The position numbers and the translations under genes are program-made. The notes under the pieces were generated by a model that worked only from the letters and a program-made list of their open reading frames with translations, did no database searches and was not told the DNA's origin. Source: Alphaproteobacteria bacterium (GTDB taxonomy: Bacteria; Pseudomonadota; Alphaproteobacteria; Sphingomonadales; Sphingomonadaceae). Taken from it: DNA of 64,000 nucleotides. Shown here one piece after another: positions 33,138 through 42,388 of this stretch (its first letter is position 1; every line of letters begins with the position of its first letter). The stretch is taken from assembly GCA_018823325.1 (NCBI GenBank), contig JAHJIJ010000030.1:186001-250000 (forward strand), given 5' to 3'.

Positions 33138-35651
33138 TCACAATGCAGGCAAGCTTTGCGCCACAAGCCCCCAGCCACGCAGGGATTTATCGCGTGAGCG
33201 CTCGATAAGCGCTTCAGCGTCCGCGATGCTGAACAGCTGCGCGCTTTTGGCGCCCTCCAGCTCTTCCCAGCCGATGGGCACGGCGACCGGGGCGCCGGGG
33301 CGGGCGCGCGCGGAATAGGGCAGGATCGCCGTGCCGCCGCGTTGGTTGCGCAGGTAATCGATGAAGATGCGGCCCTTGCGCTTGGCCTTGCTCATCGTGG
33401 CGACGAAGCGCTCAGGCTCGGCCATGCTCAGAGCCTCGGCAAAACGGCGGGAGAAATCCTTGTGCGTGTCCCAGTCATGCGCCGGCGTCAGCGGCACGAC
33501 GACATGCACACCCTTGCCGCCCGAGAGCATGGCGAAGCTCACCAGGCCGATGTCCGAGAGGCGCTGGCGAATGTCCCGCGCGGCGCGGGTGATCTCGGAG
33601 AAGTCGAGCGCCTCGTCGGGATCGAGATCGAAGATCATCCGGTCCGGGTGCTCGACATCGCTGGCCCGCGAAGCCCAGCCGTGGAACTCGATTGTGCCCA
33701 TCTGCACGCAAGCGAGTAGTCCGTCGGCATCCTGCACGTAGAGATAGTCCTCGGTGCCGCCGCCTTTCTCGCGGATGGGAACATGGTGGACCTGTGGCCC
33801 GAAGGCCCCGCTGTCATGCTTCTGGAAAAAGCACTGCTTCGCCCGCCCCTGCGGGCAGCGCACGAGGCTGATCGGCCGGTCGGCAGCGAAGGGCAGCATG
33901 ATCGGGGCGACGGCAGCGTAGTAATCGGCAAGGTCGCCCTTGGTCTGGCTGCTCTCGGGAAAGATCACCCGGTCGCGGTTCGAGATCGAAATCGCGCTTT
34001 TGGGCTTGGGTGCCGGGGCCTTTTTCTCGGGCGTCACGGATTTCGCATCCTTGTCGCTGCGCAGTCCGAGGAAACTGCCATGGCGGACCCGGCCTTCGCC
34101 AGTGAATTCCGCGAAGGCGACTTCGGCGACCAGATCCGGCCTGATCCACTGCGCGCCGCGCGCGTCGGTGCGCGGCACATCGGCAGGCGGGGTCTTCCGG
34201 GCGCGGCTGGAAAACTTCGCGGCGAGGTCCTCCATCGTTGCCGCATCGAAGCCGGTGCCGACCTTGCCCTTGTAGACCAGGCCCTCCCCCTCCCGCTGGG
34301 CGAGCAGCAGCGATGAGAAGGCGCGGCCCTTGGCGCTGCTCCTCGACCAGCCGATGATGATGAATTCCTGCCGCAGCGTGCATTTGACCTTGAGCCAGTT
34401 GCGCGTGCGGGCGCCGCGATAGGGCGCATCGATGCGCTTGGAGATGATGCCCTCGCCGCTGGCCTTGCACATCGTCTCAAACAGCTTTTCGCCAGCGCCA
34501 ATGACATGATCGGCAACATGAAGCGGCGGCTCGGCTGCGTGCAGCAGCGCTTCCAGCCGCTCCTTGCGCTCGATGTTGGAGGCGGCGCGCAAGTCCACGC
34601 CATCGAGGCTCAGGAGATCGAAGGCGAAGAACTCAAGCGTCGCCTCGCCCTCCTCTTTCAAGGCTGCCTGGAGGGAGGAGAAATCGGGATTGCCCTTGCT
34701 ATCCAGCGCAACGATCTCGCCATCGATCAGCGCCGGCGGCAGGTCGAGCCCGGCCAGCGCGTCGGCGATGGGCTGGAACTTTTCGGTCCAGTCGAGGCCG
34801 CTGCGCGTGAAGATGCGTACCTCACCGCCCTTCACGGCGGCGAGCGCGCGATAGCCGTCAAACTTGATCTCGTGCATCCACGCATTGCCAGTCGGCACGG
34901 CATCGACGAGCGTGGCGAGTTGCACAGGTTCGAAACCGGGCCGCTTGGCTGTGCCGGAGCGCCGCGCGGCGGGCGCGCGCTTCCTGGCGGCTTTCTGGTT
35001 GTGCTCTGCCGCGGCTTCCATAGCGGCACTGAACTCCTTGCCCTTCTTCCCCGCCAGCGACTGGGCGCCGGCCTTGTCCGCAGCAATCTCCGCCATGCTG
35101 CGCCCGGTGAGCACGGAGGTCAGCCCTTGCTCGACCAGCGTATCACCACTGCCGGCGTGGGCGTCATCAATCTTGCGCAGCAGCCAGTTCTCTCGCTTCT
35201 CGCCGGGGCGCGGCTTCATGCGAACGAGCAGCCACTCGCCCTTCATCCGCTCGCCCTCGAGGCGGAAATGCAGGTGGCCCTTCTCGATGTCCTTAGCGCT
35301 CTTGCCTTCCACGGGCGCCCAGCTGCCCTTGTCCCACAGCATCACTGTCCCGCCGCCATATTCGCCCTTGGGGATTGTCCCCTCGAACTCGGCATAGGAC
35401 AGGGGATGATCCTCGGTGCGCACGGCAAGCCGCTTGTCGTCGGGATCGAGGCTCGGCCCCTTGGTGACGGCCCAGCTCTTGAGCACGCCATCGACCTCCA
35501 GCCGGAAATCCCAGTGGAGCCGGGTGGCCGCATGCTTCTGTACGATGAAGAGGTTCCCGCCGGGGCTGCGCGCGGTTTTGCCGGCCGGTTCGGGGGTTTT
35601 CGAGAAATCCCGCTTTGCGTCATAGTCAGCCAGAGCACTGCGCCGCGCCAT
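33138..35651 (-). CDS. ligD: Multidomain DNA ligase D
   Basis: The protein has 837 residues and acts with Ku in non-homologous end joining. Domains run 3'-phosphoesterase (LHWDFRLE with His46, Asp48; HPLSYAEFEG), ATP-dependent ligase (KFDGYR with Lys263 as the adenylated lysine), then the archaeo-eukaryotic primase-type polymerase (RVIFPESSQTKGDLADYY, MIFDLDPDEALDF). The order PE-Lig-Pol is one of the known LigD arrangements. The start at 35651 has GGAGG seven bases before and overlaps the mgtC stop by 1 bp. Confidence 0.94.
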   Translation of the reverse strand: MARRSALADYDAKRDFSKTPEPAGKTARSPGGNLFIVQKHAATRLHWDFRLEVDGVLKSWAVTKGPSLDPDDKRLAVRTEDHPLSYAEFEGTIPKGEYGGGTVMLWDKGSWAPVEGKSAKDIEKGHLHFRLEGERMKGEWLLVRMKPRPGEKRENWLLRKIDDAHAGSGDTLVEQGLTSVLTGRSMAEIAADKAGAQSLAGKKGKEFSAAMEAAAEHNQKAARKRAPAARRSGTAKRPGFEPVQLATLVDAVPTGNAWMHEIKFDGYRALAAVKGGEVRIFTRSGLDWTEKFQPIADALAGLDLPPALIDGEIVALDSKGNPDFSSLQAALKEEGEATLEFFAFDLLSLDGVDLRAASNIERKERLEALLHAAEPPLHVADHVIGAGEKLFETMCKASGEGIISKRIDAPYRGARTRNWLKVKCTLRQEFIIIGWSRSSAKGRAFSSLLLAQREGEGLVYKGKVGTGFDAATMEDLAAKFSSRARKTPPADVPRTDARGAQWIRPDLVAEVAFAEFTGEGRVRHGSFLGLRSDKDAKSVTPEKKAPAPKPKSAISISNRDRVIFPESSQTKGDLADYYAAVAPIMLPFAADRPISLVRCPQGRAKQCFFQKHDSGAFGPQVHHVPIREKGGGTEDYLYVQDADGLLACVQMGTIEFHGWASRASDVEHPDRMIFDLDPDEALDFSEITRAARDIRQRLSDIGLVSFAMLSGGKGVHVVVPLTPAHDWDTHKDFSRRFAEALSMAEPERFVATMSKAKRKGRIFIDYLRNQRGGTAILPYSARARPGAPVAVPIGWEELEGAKSAQLFSIADAEALIERSRDKSLRGWGLVAQSLPAL

Positions 35652-36145
35652 CACTCATCCTCCAGATCGCGCTCACGCGAGAGGCGCGGATCGATCCAGC
35701 GGCGTTCGATCAGGCGCAGCACGGTGAGCATGACGACCGAGACGATAGCCGCCACCAGCACCAGCGGCCATTGCGCGGCCCCGCACGCAATGCCGACGAC
35801 CGCGGCAAGCCAGATGTGCGCGGCCGTGGTGAGATTATGGACCTCCCCCTTGCTGAAGACGATCAGGCCAGCCGCGATGATGCCCACGAATGCGCCGGTC
35901 GCCTCGAAGATGCGTAGCGGGTCCATCCGGGATTCATCGCCGCCGATCTGCCGATAGAGCGCCAGCGCACTCACCGTCATCACGGCGGCGCTGAAGCAGA
36001 TGATCCCATGCGTACGCAGGCCTGCGGCGTGACCGCGCAACTCCCGGTCCAGCCCCAAGGCAAGCCCCAGAAGAGCGGCGATACCGAGGCGCAGCAGCAC
36101 ATCGCCATCGATCCAGTGCAGTGGCGTATTCGGGTTGAGGTCCAT
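35651..36145 (-). CDS. MgtC/SapB family membrane protein
   Basis: A 164-residue protein with four to five membrane helices and the MgtC hallmarks LLGLALGLDRELRGHAAGLRTH and GAFVGIIAAGLIV. MgtC-like proteins affect magnesium or phosphate stress responses and virulence in some bacteria; the mechanism differs between species. The start at 36145 is one base after the ku stop, and its stop overlaps ligD, so it is truly inside the end-joining operon. A longer reading upstream would overlap ku and is rejected. Confidence 0.87.
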   Translation of the reverse strand: MDLNPNTPLHWIDGDVLLRLGIAALLGLALGLDRELRGHAAGLRTHGIICFSAAVMTVSALALYRQIGGDESRMDPLRIFEATGAFVGIIAAGLIVFSKGEVHNLTTAAHIWLAAVVGIACGAAQWPLVLVAAIVSVVMLTVLRLIERRWIDPRLSRERDLEDE

Positions 36146-36146
36146 G

Positions 36147-37067
36147 TCAGGCGCTCTTGCGGCGCGCCGTGCTACTGGTCTTGCCGCCGGTGGTGGCCGC
36201 ACTCTTGCTGGCGGGCTTGCTGCGGCTTTCCGCCGCCGGTTTGCCAGTGCTCTTGCTGGCGGTGGACCGCCCACCACCCTCGCAGACCGATTTCTTAAGC
36301 GCCGCCATCAGATCGATGACATTGCCGCCACCCGCTCGGCCCGGCTCCTCTACATCCTCGAGGATGCGTTTGCCGCCCTTGGCTTTCTTCTTCTTCTCGA
36401 TGAGGCCCTGCAGCGCCTCGACATAGCGGTCCTGAAACTCGGCCGGTTGGAACGGGCCGGTCTTCTTGTCGATGAGCGCCGTCGCAAGATCGAGCAGGTC
36501 CGGCTCGGGCTTGGTATCGCCGATGTCGCGGAAGAAGCCCTGTGCCTTCACCACCTCGTCGGCATAGCGCAGCACTTCCATCACCAGCCCGCGCCCGCAC
36601 GGCTTGATCGAGACAAGCTGCTCGCGCCCGCGCACGGAAAGCTGGCCGAGGCCGACCTTCTTTGCCTGCCGCAGCGCATCGCGCAGGACGACATAGGCCT
36701 CCTCCGCCAGATCGTCCGCCGGCACGACATAATAGGGCTTTTCATAATAGAGTACGTCGATCTCGCTCGCCTCGACGAACTGGACGAGATCCAGCGTCTT
36801 GCGACTTTCGATCTTCACGGCCTCGATCTCTTCATGATCGAGTAGCACATAATTGCCCTTCGAGACCTCGAAGCCTTTCATGATCTCGTCGCGATCGACC
36901 GGGCCGACGCCGGGCGCGACCTTCTCGTAGCGGATGCGCTTGCCGCTCGGCTCGTGCACCTGATGGAAGCTGATCTTCGCGCCGGAACGGGTCGCGGAAA
37001 ACACCTCGACCGGGATCGAAACGAGCGCGAGCTTGATCTGCCCCCGCCAATATGCACGCGCTGCCAT
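36147..37067 (-). CDS. ku: Ku protein (non-homologous end joining)
   Basis: The protein has 306 residues. It begins MAARAYWRGQIKLALVSIPV and contains FHQVHEPSGKRIRYEKV and PYYVVPADDLAEEAYVVLRDAL, as in bacterial Ku, which forms a homodimeric ring on DNA ends and recruits LigD. The last 40 residues are a Ser/Ala/Lys-rich basic tail, known in other Ku proteins to help DNA binding. CGGAGGTGG precedes the start. It leads the ku-mgtC-ligD operon. Confidence 0.95.
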   Translation of the reverse strand: MAARAYWRGQIKLALVSIPVEVFSATRSGAKISFHQVHEPSGKRIRYEKVAPGVGPVDRDEIMKGFEVSKGNYVLLDHEEIEAVKIESRKTLDLVQFVEASEIDVLYYEKPYYVVPADDLAEEAYVVLRDALRQAKKVGLGQLSVRGREQLVSIKPCGRGLVMEVLRYADEVVKAQGFFRDIGDTKPEPDLLDLATALIDKKTGPFQPAEFQDRYVEALQGLIEKKKKAKGGKRILEDVEEPGRAGGGNVIDLMAALKKSVCEGGGRSTASKSTGKPAAESRSKPASKSAATTGGKTSSTARRKSA

Positions 37068-37121
37068 AGGCCACCTCCGAAAATGAACCCCGCGACATGG
37101 CGGTTGGTTCCCTGAGGGGGC

Positions 37122-37886
37122 TTACAGTCTCACGGTCCAGCCAAGCGCTGCGGCAACGGGCGCGGCGAGGCAAAGGAACGTGCCGAACGGCAGCCGCGTG
37201 CCGCCATCCAGCGCATGACCGCGCAGCCGGAGGCTCAGCGCCCAGAACAGGCCACCAAGGCTGGCGATCAACAGCACGATGGGTAGCAATTGCCAGCCAA
37301 GCCACGCGCCGATGGCACCGAGCAGCTTGGCATCGCCGAGGCCCAGTCCCTCGCGACCGCGCAGGCGACGGTAGCTGACTGCAAGAAGGAACAGGCCGAG
37401 ATAGCCGATAGCGGCACCGATCATCCGCTCCCAGAACGGCGCGGGGAGCAGCCAGTCGCCGAGCGTGAGGCCGAGCGCAGCGAGCGGGAGGGTGAGCAGG
37501 TCCGGCAACCAGAAATGGCGTGCATCGAGCACCGCAAGCGCAAGCAGCAGCCAGAGTGCCAGCGCGATCAGCACGGCCGCGGGCAGCGGGAGAAGCCAGA
37601 AGGCAAGCCCGCCGATGAGCCCCGCGCCCAGCTCCATGATCATGTGCGCCGGATCAATCCGCGCGCCACAGCGGCGGCATCGCCCACGTGCAAGCAGGCC
37701 ACTCAGCAAGGGAATGAGGTCCACCACCCCAAGCGTGCGCCCGCAGGCATCACAGACAGAGCGCCCGCGCATGACGGACTCGCTACGCGGCCAACGCATG
37801 ACAATCGCGCCCAGAAAACTGCCCGCGATCAGCCCGAGGCCGAAACCAAGCAGAACGCGCAGAAGGTCATGCTCAAGCCAGATCAT
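37122..37886 (-). CDS. gspO: Prepilin peptidase (type II secretion, GspO/PilD)
   Basis: The protein has 254 residues. A polytopic membrane aspartyl protease that cuts and N-methylates (pseudo)pilins. Zinc knuckles are Cys45-x2-Cys48 and Cys70-x2-Cys73; the catalytic aspartates are Asp121 (LDARHFWLPD) and Asp185 (GLGLGDAKLL). It closes the gsp operon and processes the GspG, H, I, J and K leaders encoded upstream. No strong ribosome site is visible; 30 bp separate it from gspN. Confidence 0.92.
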   Translation of the reverse strand: MIWLEHDLLRVLLGFGLGLIAGSFLGAIVMRWPRSESVMRGRSVCDACGRTLGVVDLIPLLSGLLARGRCRRCGARIDPAHMIMELGAGLIGGLAFWLLPLPAAVLIALALWLLLALAVLDARHFWLPDLLTLPLAALGLTLGDWLLPAPFWERMIGAAIGYLGLFLLAVSYRRLRGREGLGLGDAKLLGAIGAWLGWQLLPIVLLIASLGGLFWALSLRLRGHALDGGTRLPFGTFLCLAAPVAAALGWTVRL

Positions 37887-37916
37887 GATGAGGTCGAAAC
37901 GCTACGCAAGGTCGGC

Positions 37917-38639
37917 TCAAAGCCGGCCCACGGTCCGCAGCACCTGCTCGCCATTCACATTCTGAAAACCGTTGGCGCCAAGCGCCACGCCCAGTAACGG
38001 ATCACTCGTGCGCACGCGCATCGTGGCCTCATAGCTGCCGTCCTGCTTCAGCCGCACGGAGAGTTGCTCCTGCCCGGATTGGCTGACCAGCGGCAGTTCC
38101 ACGGCATCGCCTGCGCAGCGCACGTCGCCGGCCAGACCATTGGCAAGGCCTAGGCCGCTAAAGATTGCGGGCACACGCGCCCGCACGCGACCTTCCGCCC
38201 GCGTGCACATGTCGCCCGAGAAATGCACCGTCATGTCCTCAAACTCGACCCGGCTGACCGGCAGTGGGGCGAGCGGCGCGCCGAGGGCCACCGATCCTGT
38301 CACATCATCGACACCGCGCCGGTTGAAGCCGAGCGTGAAGGCTCCGGTGATATCGTCCCGGTCGCCCAGCCGCCGGATGATATCGATGCGCACGCGACCG
38401 ACGAGCAGCTGAACAGGGCTGAGGAACACATCCACCGTGCCGAGCTGGACGCCGCGGATCTGCAATTCTTCCGCCCCGCCCCACCAGATCGGCCCGCGCA
38501 GGGATCGGGCGGCGACGCCCATATCCTTGAGACCGAAAATGTTGAAAGCCGCGCGGAGCGGCCAGGTGACCAGCAGCGCGATCAAAAAGATGACCACGAG
38601 CATGATGCGCGCCCGTGTGGTCCTGAACATCGCCATCAT
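37917..38639 (-). CDS. gspN: Type II secretion system protein N
   Basis: The protein has 240 residues. An N-terminal membrane helix (MLVVIFLIALLVTWPLRAAF) is followed by a beta-rich periplasmic domain. The pattern LRGPIWWGGAEELQIRGVQLGTVDVFLSPVQLLVGR fits GspN, which is similar in fold to AsmA-type or GspC-related domains. Start 38639 overlaps the gspM stop in ATGA; 38636 is an alternative. It is placed by position and topology. Confidence 0.85.
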   Translation of the reverse strand: MMAMFRTTRARIMLVVIFLIALLVTWPLRAAFNIFGLKDMGVAARSLRGPIWWGGAEELQIRGVQLGTVDVFLSPVQLLVGRVRIDIIRRLGDRDDITGAFTLGFNRRGVDDVTGSVALGAPLAPLPVSRVEFEDMTVHFSGDMCTRAEGRVRARVPAIFSGLGLANGLAGDVRCAGDAVELPLVSQSGQEQLSVRLKQDGSYEATMRVRTSDPLLGVALGANGFQNVNGEQVLRTVGRL

Positions 38640-39115
38640 GGCCGCGCCTCCTGGAACAGAGCCTGCACGGTCACGGTGCCTTCCGCAGCGCCGGGCACGA
38701 TACTGATGGTCTGAACCGATATCCCGGCACCCTCCAGCGTGGCGATCCATTGCAGCAACGGCCCGACCCGCGCCGAGGCAATGTTGACCGCCAAACGCCC
38801 GTCACCCTGCTGATTGGCGCGATCGAGCGTGAAGCCCGCTTCCGCTGCCGTCTGGCCGACCAGCTGATCGATCGCCACCCGCGCGGCCGGCGCCTGCCGC
38901 TCAGGCTTCTGGCGCAACTCGGCAACCTTGGCGCGGACCGACGCATAGCGATCCAGCGCGGCGCCCTGCCGCACCCAGCCAGCGGCGATGCCATCATTGA
39001 CCGGGCGCCAGACGCCGAGCCAGAGAAAGACGACGAGCGCGACGAGCCCCAGCCCAGCCATGAAGCGGCGCTCGCCATCGCTGTGGTTCACCCACCAATT
39101 GCGCAGGCCCTGCAT
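38636..39115 (-). CDS. gspM: Type II secretion system protein M
   Basis: The protein has 159 residues. It has a short cytoplasmic start, one membrane helix (FMAGLGLVALVVFLWLGVW), a coiled-coil stretch and a ferredoxin-like domain ending in VQALFQEARP. GspM and GspL form the inner-membrane platform that links GspE to the pseudopilus. Start overlaps the gspL stop by 1 bp (TGATG). Confidence 0.9.
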   Translation of the reverse strand: MQGLRNWWVNHSDGERRFMAGLGLVALVVFLWLGVWRPVNDGIAAGWVRQGAALDRYASVRAKVAELRQKPERQAPAARVAIDQLVGQTAAEAGFTLDRANQQGDGRLAVNIASARVGPLLQWIATLEGAGISVQTISIVPGAAEGTVTVQALFQEARP

Positions 39116-40230
39116 CAGCGCACCACCGTGATATCGGCAACGAGCTGCGCGCCGCGTTGCTGGACGGCATTGGCGCTGATCCGCCAGCCGGCCTCCTGAA
39201 TGGCGATCAGCACGTCATTGATCTCCTCGGCCTTGTTGGCAGAAAGCTGGACCCGCAGTGCGCCATCGGCGCCCTGATTGACGCTCGTCAGCGTGACATT
39301 GGGATTGGCCTGCATGGCGCTCATCAGCCCGGCCATCATGCCGGTGAAGCCGCCACGTCCGCCACGCGCGGCCAGCAGCGCGGTGACGCGCACATCGGCG
39401 CTGGCAGCGTCTTCAATTGTCGGATCGATGCTTTGCGCCAGTGCGACAGTCTGCTCGTCAAGCCGCGAGGCCTCGGCATTCAGGCGCAGGATCGTGACGA
39501 GCGAGACAATGAGGCTGGCCAGCAGAATGAAGCCGAGCATGATCGCCATGCGCCGCCGACGCGCGGCATCGAACAGCCTGGGCGCACTGCGGGCAAAGGT
39601 TCCCTGCCGGAGATCCAGCGGCGGCGCGGCAAGCGCCAGCAACAACGCTTCATCGACATTGTCCGGCGGCAGGCGCGTGACGGGCGCCTCGCCGATGATG
39701 AGGGGGGCATGCGGCTCACTGCCGTCAAACGCGCTGTCCCGCCCACGCACCACGTCCGCCCCGCCAATCGGCGCGCGAACGAAGCCGTCCTCCGGCTGGG
39801 GGAGCAGCAGCGCGGAGGGTACGAAGCTGGCCTGCGGAATGCCATGCTCCTTTGCCCAATCCATCCAGTGCGTCATGGCGCTGCGGCTGGTGACGGCGAC
39901 GACATGCGGGGCGTCAGGATCGTCATTCGCGGCAACGGCGGCATGGAGCTGATCACCCTCACCGATGCTCGCTTCCAGCGCCATGAGTCGCGCGGCGGCG
40001 GCTCCCTGGCGCGGAGTCATGCCCGGGCAGGCGATGAAATGCAGCGTGGTGACATGCGGCGGTAGCACGAGCACGGCGTTGCCGACGGCTGACTCGGGAG
40101 CGTCCGTCTGCTCTGGCGGAAACCACTCGGTCCCCCGCCCGCGCCGCACGATCTGGTCCTGCGCCACCCGATACCAGACCGGCGGCGTGTCGCTCTCCCG
40201 CGGCAGGACAATGACATAATCGTGCTTCAA
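39115..40230 (-). CDS. gspL: Type II secretion system protein L
   Basis: The protein has 371 residues. The cytoplasmic actin-like half binds GspE (LPPHVTTLHFIACPGMTPRQGAAAAR shape), one membrane helix follows (MAIMLGFILLASLIVSLVTI, near 232-251) and the C-terminal periplasmic ferredoxin-like domain contacts GspM. Its ATG overlaps the gspK stop by 4 bp. Confidence 0.9.
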   Translation of the reverse strand: MKHDYVIVLPRESDTPPVWYRVAQDQIVRRGRGTEWFPPEQTDAPESAVGNAVLVLPPHVTTLHFIACPGMTPRQGAAAARLMALEASIGEGDQLHAAVAANDDPDAPHVVAVTSRSAMTHWMDWAKEHGIPQASFVPSALLLPQPEDGFVRAPIGGADVVRGRDSAFDGSEPHAPLIIGEAPVTRLPPDNVDEALLLALAAPPLDLRQGTFARSAPRLFDAARRRRMAIMLGFILLASLIVSLVTILRLNAEASRLDEQTVALAQSIDPTIEDAASADVRVTALLAARGGRGGFTGMMAGLMSAMQANPNVTLTSVNQGADGALRVQLSANKAEEINDVLIAIQEAGWRISANAVQQRGAQLVADITVVR

Positions 40231-41270
40231 CTCTCGTCACCCCATTGGCGGCGCACCAGCCGGGCCGGCTGCGTCTCCGCATCGATCAGCACAATTTCTT
40301 CCACTAAGTCCCCCCCAAGGTCGGCCCGCAGGACCACCTCGAACCACCGCGTCTTCGCTACCGTCTGATCCTGCACGTCCTGAGGCGCCGCGAGCCGGAC
40401 AAGCGGCGGCAGTGACCAGAATATATTTACGCTGCCATAACCTTCCGGCGGGCGCTGCGCCAGCACCTGCCGCGCCTCATCGAGTCCAAGTGCATCGGGC
40501 GCCAGCATCGCCAGCAACACGGCCTGCCCCGGCAGCAGCGTGTTGATGTTGATCGCCGAGAGCCGCGTAGTCGGCAGCGCGCAGACCCAAGGCCGGATTC
40601 GCTGGTAGATATCCGGCGTCATGGCGTTGACCATCAGCAATTCGCTGGGATCGGCCATCAGCGTGTTGGCCGGGCGATAGGCGGGATCAAAGCCTGCGTA
40701 ATAATTGTCCTCCGCGCCGCCATTGCCCGGTTCGGAATCGCTGTCGATCCAGTCGGCAGCAGAAATCGCGATTTGCAGCGCGATGTTATGGTCCACGCCG
40801 AGGAGCCGCATCAGCGCGGCGAACTGGGCAATGCCGGCAGGGCGCGCGACAAGCCTGGCCCCTGAAGGATCGGCATCCGCGCCGCCGGGCTGCTCCGGAC
40901 CAACCACGAGGCTGTTGAGATTGAAGCAATTGCCGCGATCGATGAGGCGCGCGGTGACGAGGCCACCGGGCACCGATATGGTCTGATCGCGCCCCAGCCA
41001 ATCGCCCTGAAGGGTCGTGCGATCCGGGTTCACCGAGACGAGATCGGTGACGAGGTTGGCGACCATCTGCTCGCCGGTGAGCAGATAGGCGCGGCCCTGA
41101 TCGGCCGAGACGATATTGCGAGTCATCCGGCTGGCCAGTGTGAGCCGATCAAGCGCGACGGCCGTCACCACGGAAAGAATGGCGACGAGCAGCAGCACCG
41201 TCAGCAGTGCCGCACCGTGTTCGCTGGCAGGGGGCTCGCGGGCCGGGAGAGGACCGGGATCACGCGCCAC
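40227..41270 (-). CDS. gspK: Type II secretion minor pseudopilin GspK
   Basis: The protein has 347 residues. The leader ends in EHG|AALLTVLLLVAILSV; like other GspK proteins it lacks the Glu at position +5. GspK sits at the tip of the pseudopilus with GspI and GspJ. The start is GTG at 41270, because GGGGAGG lies six bases before it; an ATG at 41285 is upstream but overlaps this ribosome site. It overlaps gspJ by 11 bp. The body (FNLNSLV, ININTL) has the calcium-site regions of the family. Confidence 0.88.
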   Translation of the reverse strand: MARDPGPLPAREPPASEHGAALLTVLLLVAILSVVTAVALDRLTLASRMTRNIVSADQGRAYLLTGEQMVANLVTDLVSVNPDRTTLQGDWLGRDQTISVPGGLVTARLIDRGNCFNLNSLVVGPEQPGGADADPSGARLVARPAGIAQFAALMRLLGVDHNIALQIAISAADWIDSDSEPGNGGAEDNYYAGFDPAYRPANTLMADPSELLMVNAMTPDIYQRIRPWVCALPTTRLSAININTLLPGQAVLLAMLAPDALGLDEARQVLAQRPPEGYGSVNIFWSLPPLVRLAAPQDVQDQTVAKTRWFEVVLRADLGGDLVEEIVLIDAETQPARLVRRQWGDES

Positions 41271-41916
41271 TGGGCGCCTCCCCATCCACGAGGGGCTGAT
41301 GCATGGCCGTGCCGACGAGGAACCGCAGCAGCACCGGCGCCGCGCCGGTCCGCTCCACCGCCATTTCGACGGCGGTCGGCATATCCGTCGGTTGAGCGGG
41401 GGACCAGCGCTCCAGCCACTCGCCATTGCGGGCGCGATAACGCAAGGTGAGCGCGGTCACATTCTCGAACAGCACCGCCGGTTCGGGGGGCTGGGCGCCA
41501 TCGACGGCGGGATAGCCGATGCGCTCCAGCCGCCCGTCACGCCACCAATATTCGATCTTCTGCAGGCTCGGGCGGCGCAGGGTGGCGGGATTGCTCCAGC
41601 CGCCGCGCACGAACTGGATCAGCGGTTCGTCGCCCTGCGCGGCCCGGCCGAAGAAGGCCGGCGCAAAGGTTCCTGCCTCCGTCCGGCTGATCCGCGCGAC
41701 GGCCTGCGAGAGATCGGCATCCAGCGTCGAGACGCCGCGCTGGACATCCGCCAGCGCATCCAGATTGCGGCCGATCGCGGCCTGCCCATCAATGCTCGTG
41801 CGCAGCAGGATGACGCCGGTCGTCGCCAACATCGCGAAGATCATCACGGCAACGAGCAACTCGATGAGCGTGAACCCATGTTCCGCTCGACGGGCAGGGC
41901 GCAAATGGTCAGTCAC
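41260..41916 (-). CDS. gspJ: Type II secretion minor pseudopilin GspJ
   Basis: The protein has 218 residues. The prepilin leader is cut at Gly14 before FTLIELLVAVMIFAML with Glu at +5 (Glu19). The length fits GspJ. The start is GTG 41916, which overlaps gspH by 8 bp and has AAGGTGA upstream. C-terminal features such as the VTALTLRYRARNGEWLERW segment are the GspJ pattern. Confidence 0.9.
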   Translation of the reverse strand: MTDHLRPARRAEHGFTLIELLVAVMIFAMLATTGVILLRTSIDGQAAIGRNLDALADVQRGVSTLDADLSQAVARISRTEAGTFAPAFFGRAAQGDEPLIQFVRGGWSNPATLRRPSLQKIEYWWRDGRLERIGYPAVDGAQPPEPAVLFENVTALTLRYRARNGEWLERWSPAQPTDMPTAVEMAVERTGAAPVLLRFLVGTAMHQPLVDGEAPSGA

Positions 41917-42388
41917 CGCTCGTCACCTTGCCGTCGAGATCCATCCGCACCCGCAGCTGCTGACCATCGCGCGCGAGCGAAAACTCGAGGGGTTGATCGG
42001 CGCGGCCAATGCTGTCGAACATGACCCGCAGGCGCGTCCGCTGACCCAGCTCCGCGCGGGTCTCGCCGGACCAGTCGTGGGAAACGAGGGGGCCTTCCGT
42101 GATCGGCTCCCACTGGCCCTGGGCGCGGCGCTCGAACCCGTAAGCGCCCGAGGACACCCAGAGCGCCACTGGACGCCCGACAATGATCGCAGTGTTCCGC
42201 GCGGCATGGACGCGGCCGGCGAACCGATCCACGTCGCTTGAAACCCGCCCACGCGGATCGGCCATGGTGAGGACGACCGTAGCGGACATAAGGCCGATGA
42301 TGGCGATGACCACCATCAGCTCGACCAGCGTGAAACCGGCAGCGCTGCGGCGATGCATCGGCGTGGCGTGGGAAGCCCGCCCGCTCAT
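41909..42388 (-). CDS. gspH: Type II secretion minor pseudopilin GspH
   Basis: The protein has 159 residues. Leader cut at Gly18, then FTLVELMVVIAIIGLMSA with Glu23 at +5. The segment RFAGRVHAARNTAIIVGRPVALWV is typical of GspH/FimT. It lies after gspI in the operon, the reverse of the usual H-I order. The ATG overlaps the gspI stop in ATGA. Confidence 0.88.
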   Translation of the reverse strand: MSGRASHATPMHRRSAAGFTLVELMVVIAIIGLMSATVVLTMADPRGRVSSDVDRFAGRVHAARNTAIIVGRPVALWVSSGAYGFERRAQGQWEPITEGPLVSHDWSGETRAELGQRTRLRVMFDSIGRADQPLEFSLARDGQQLRVRMDLDGKVTSGD

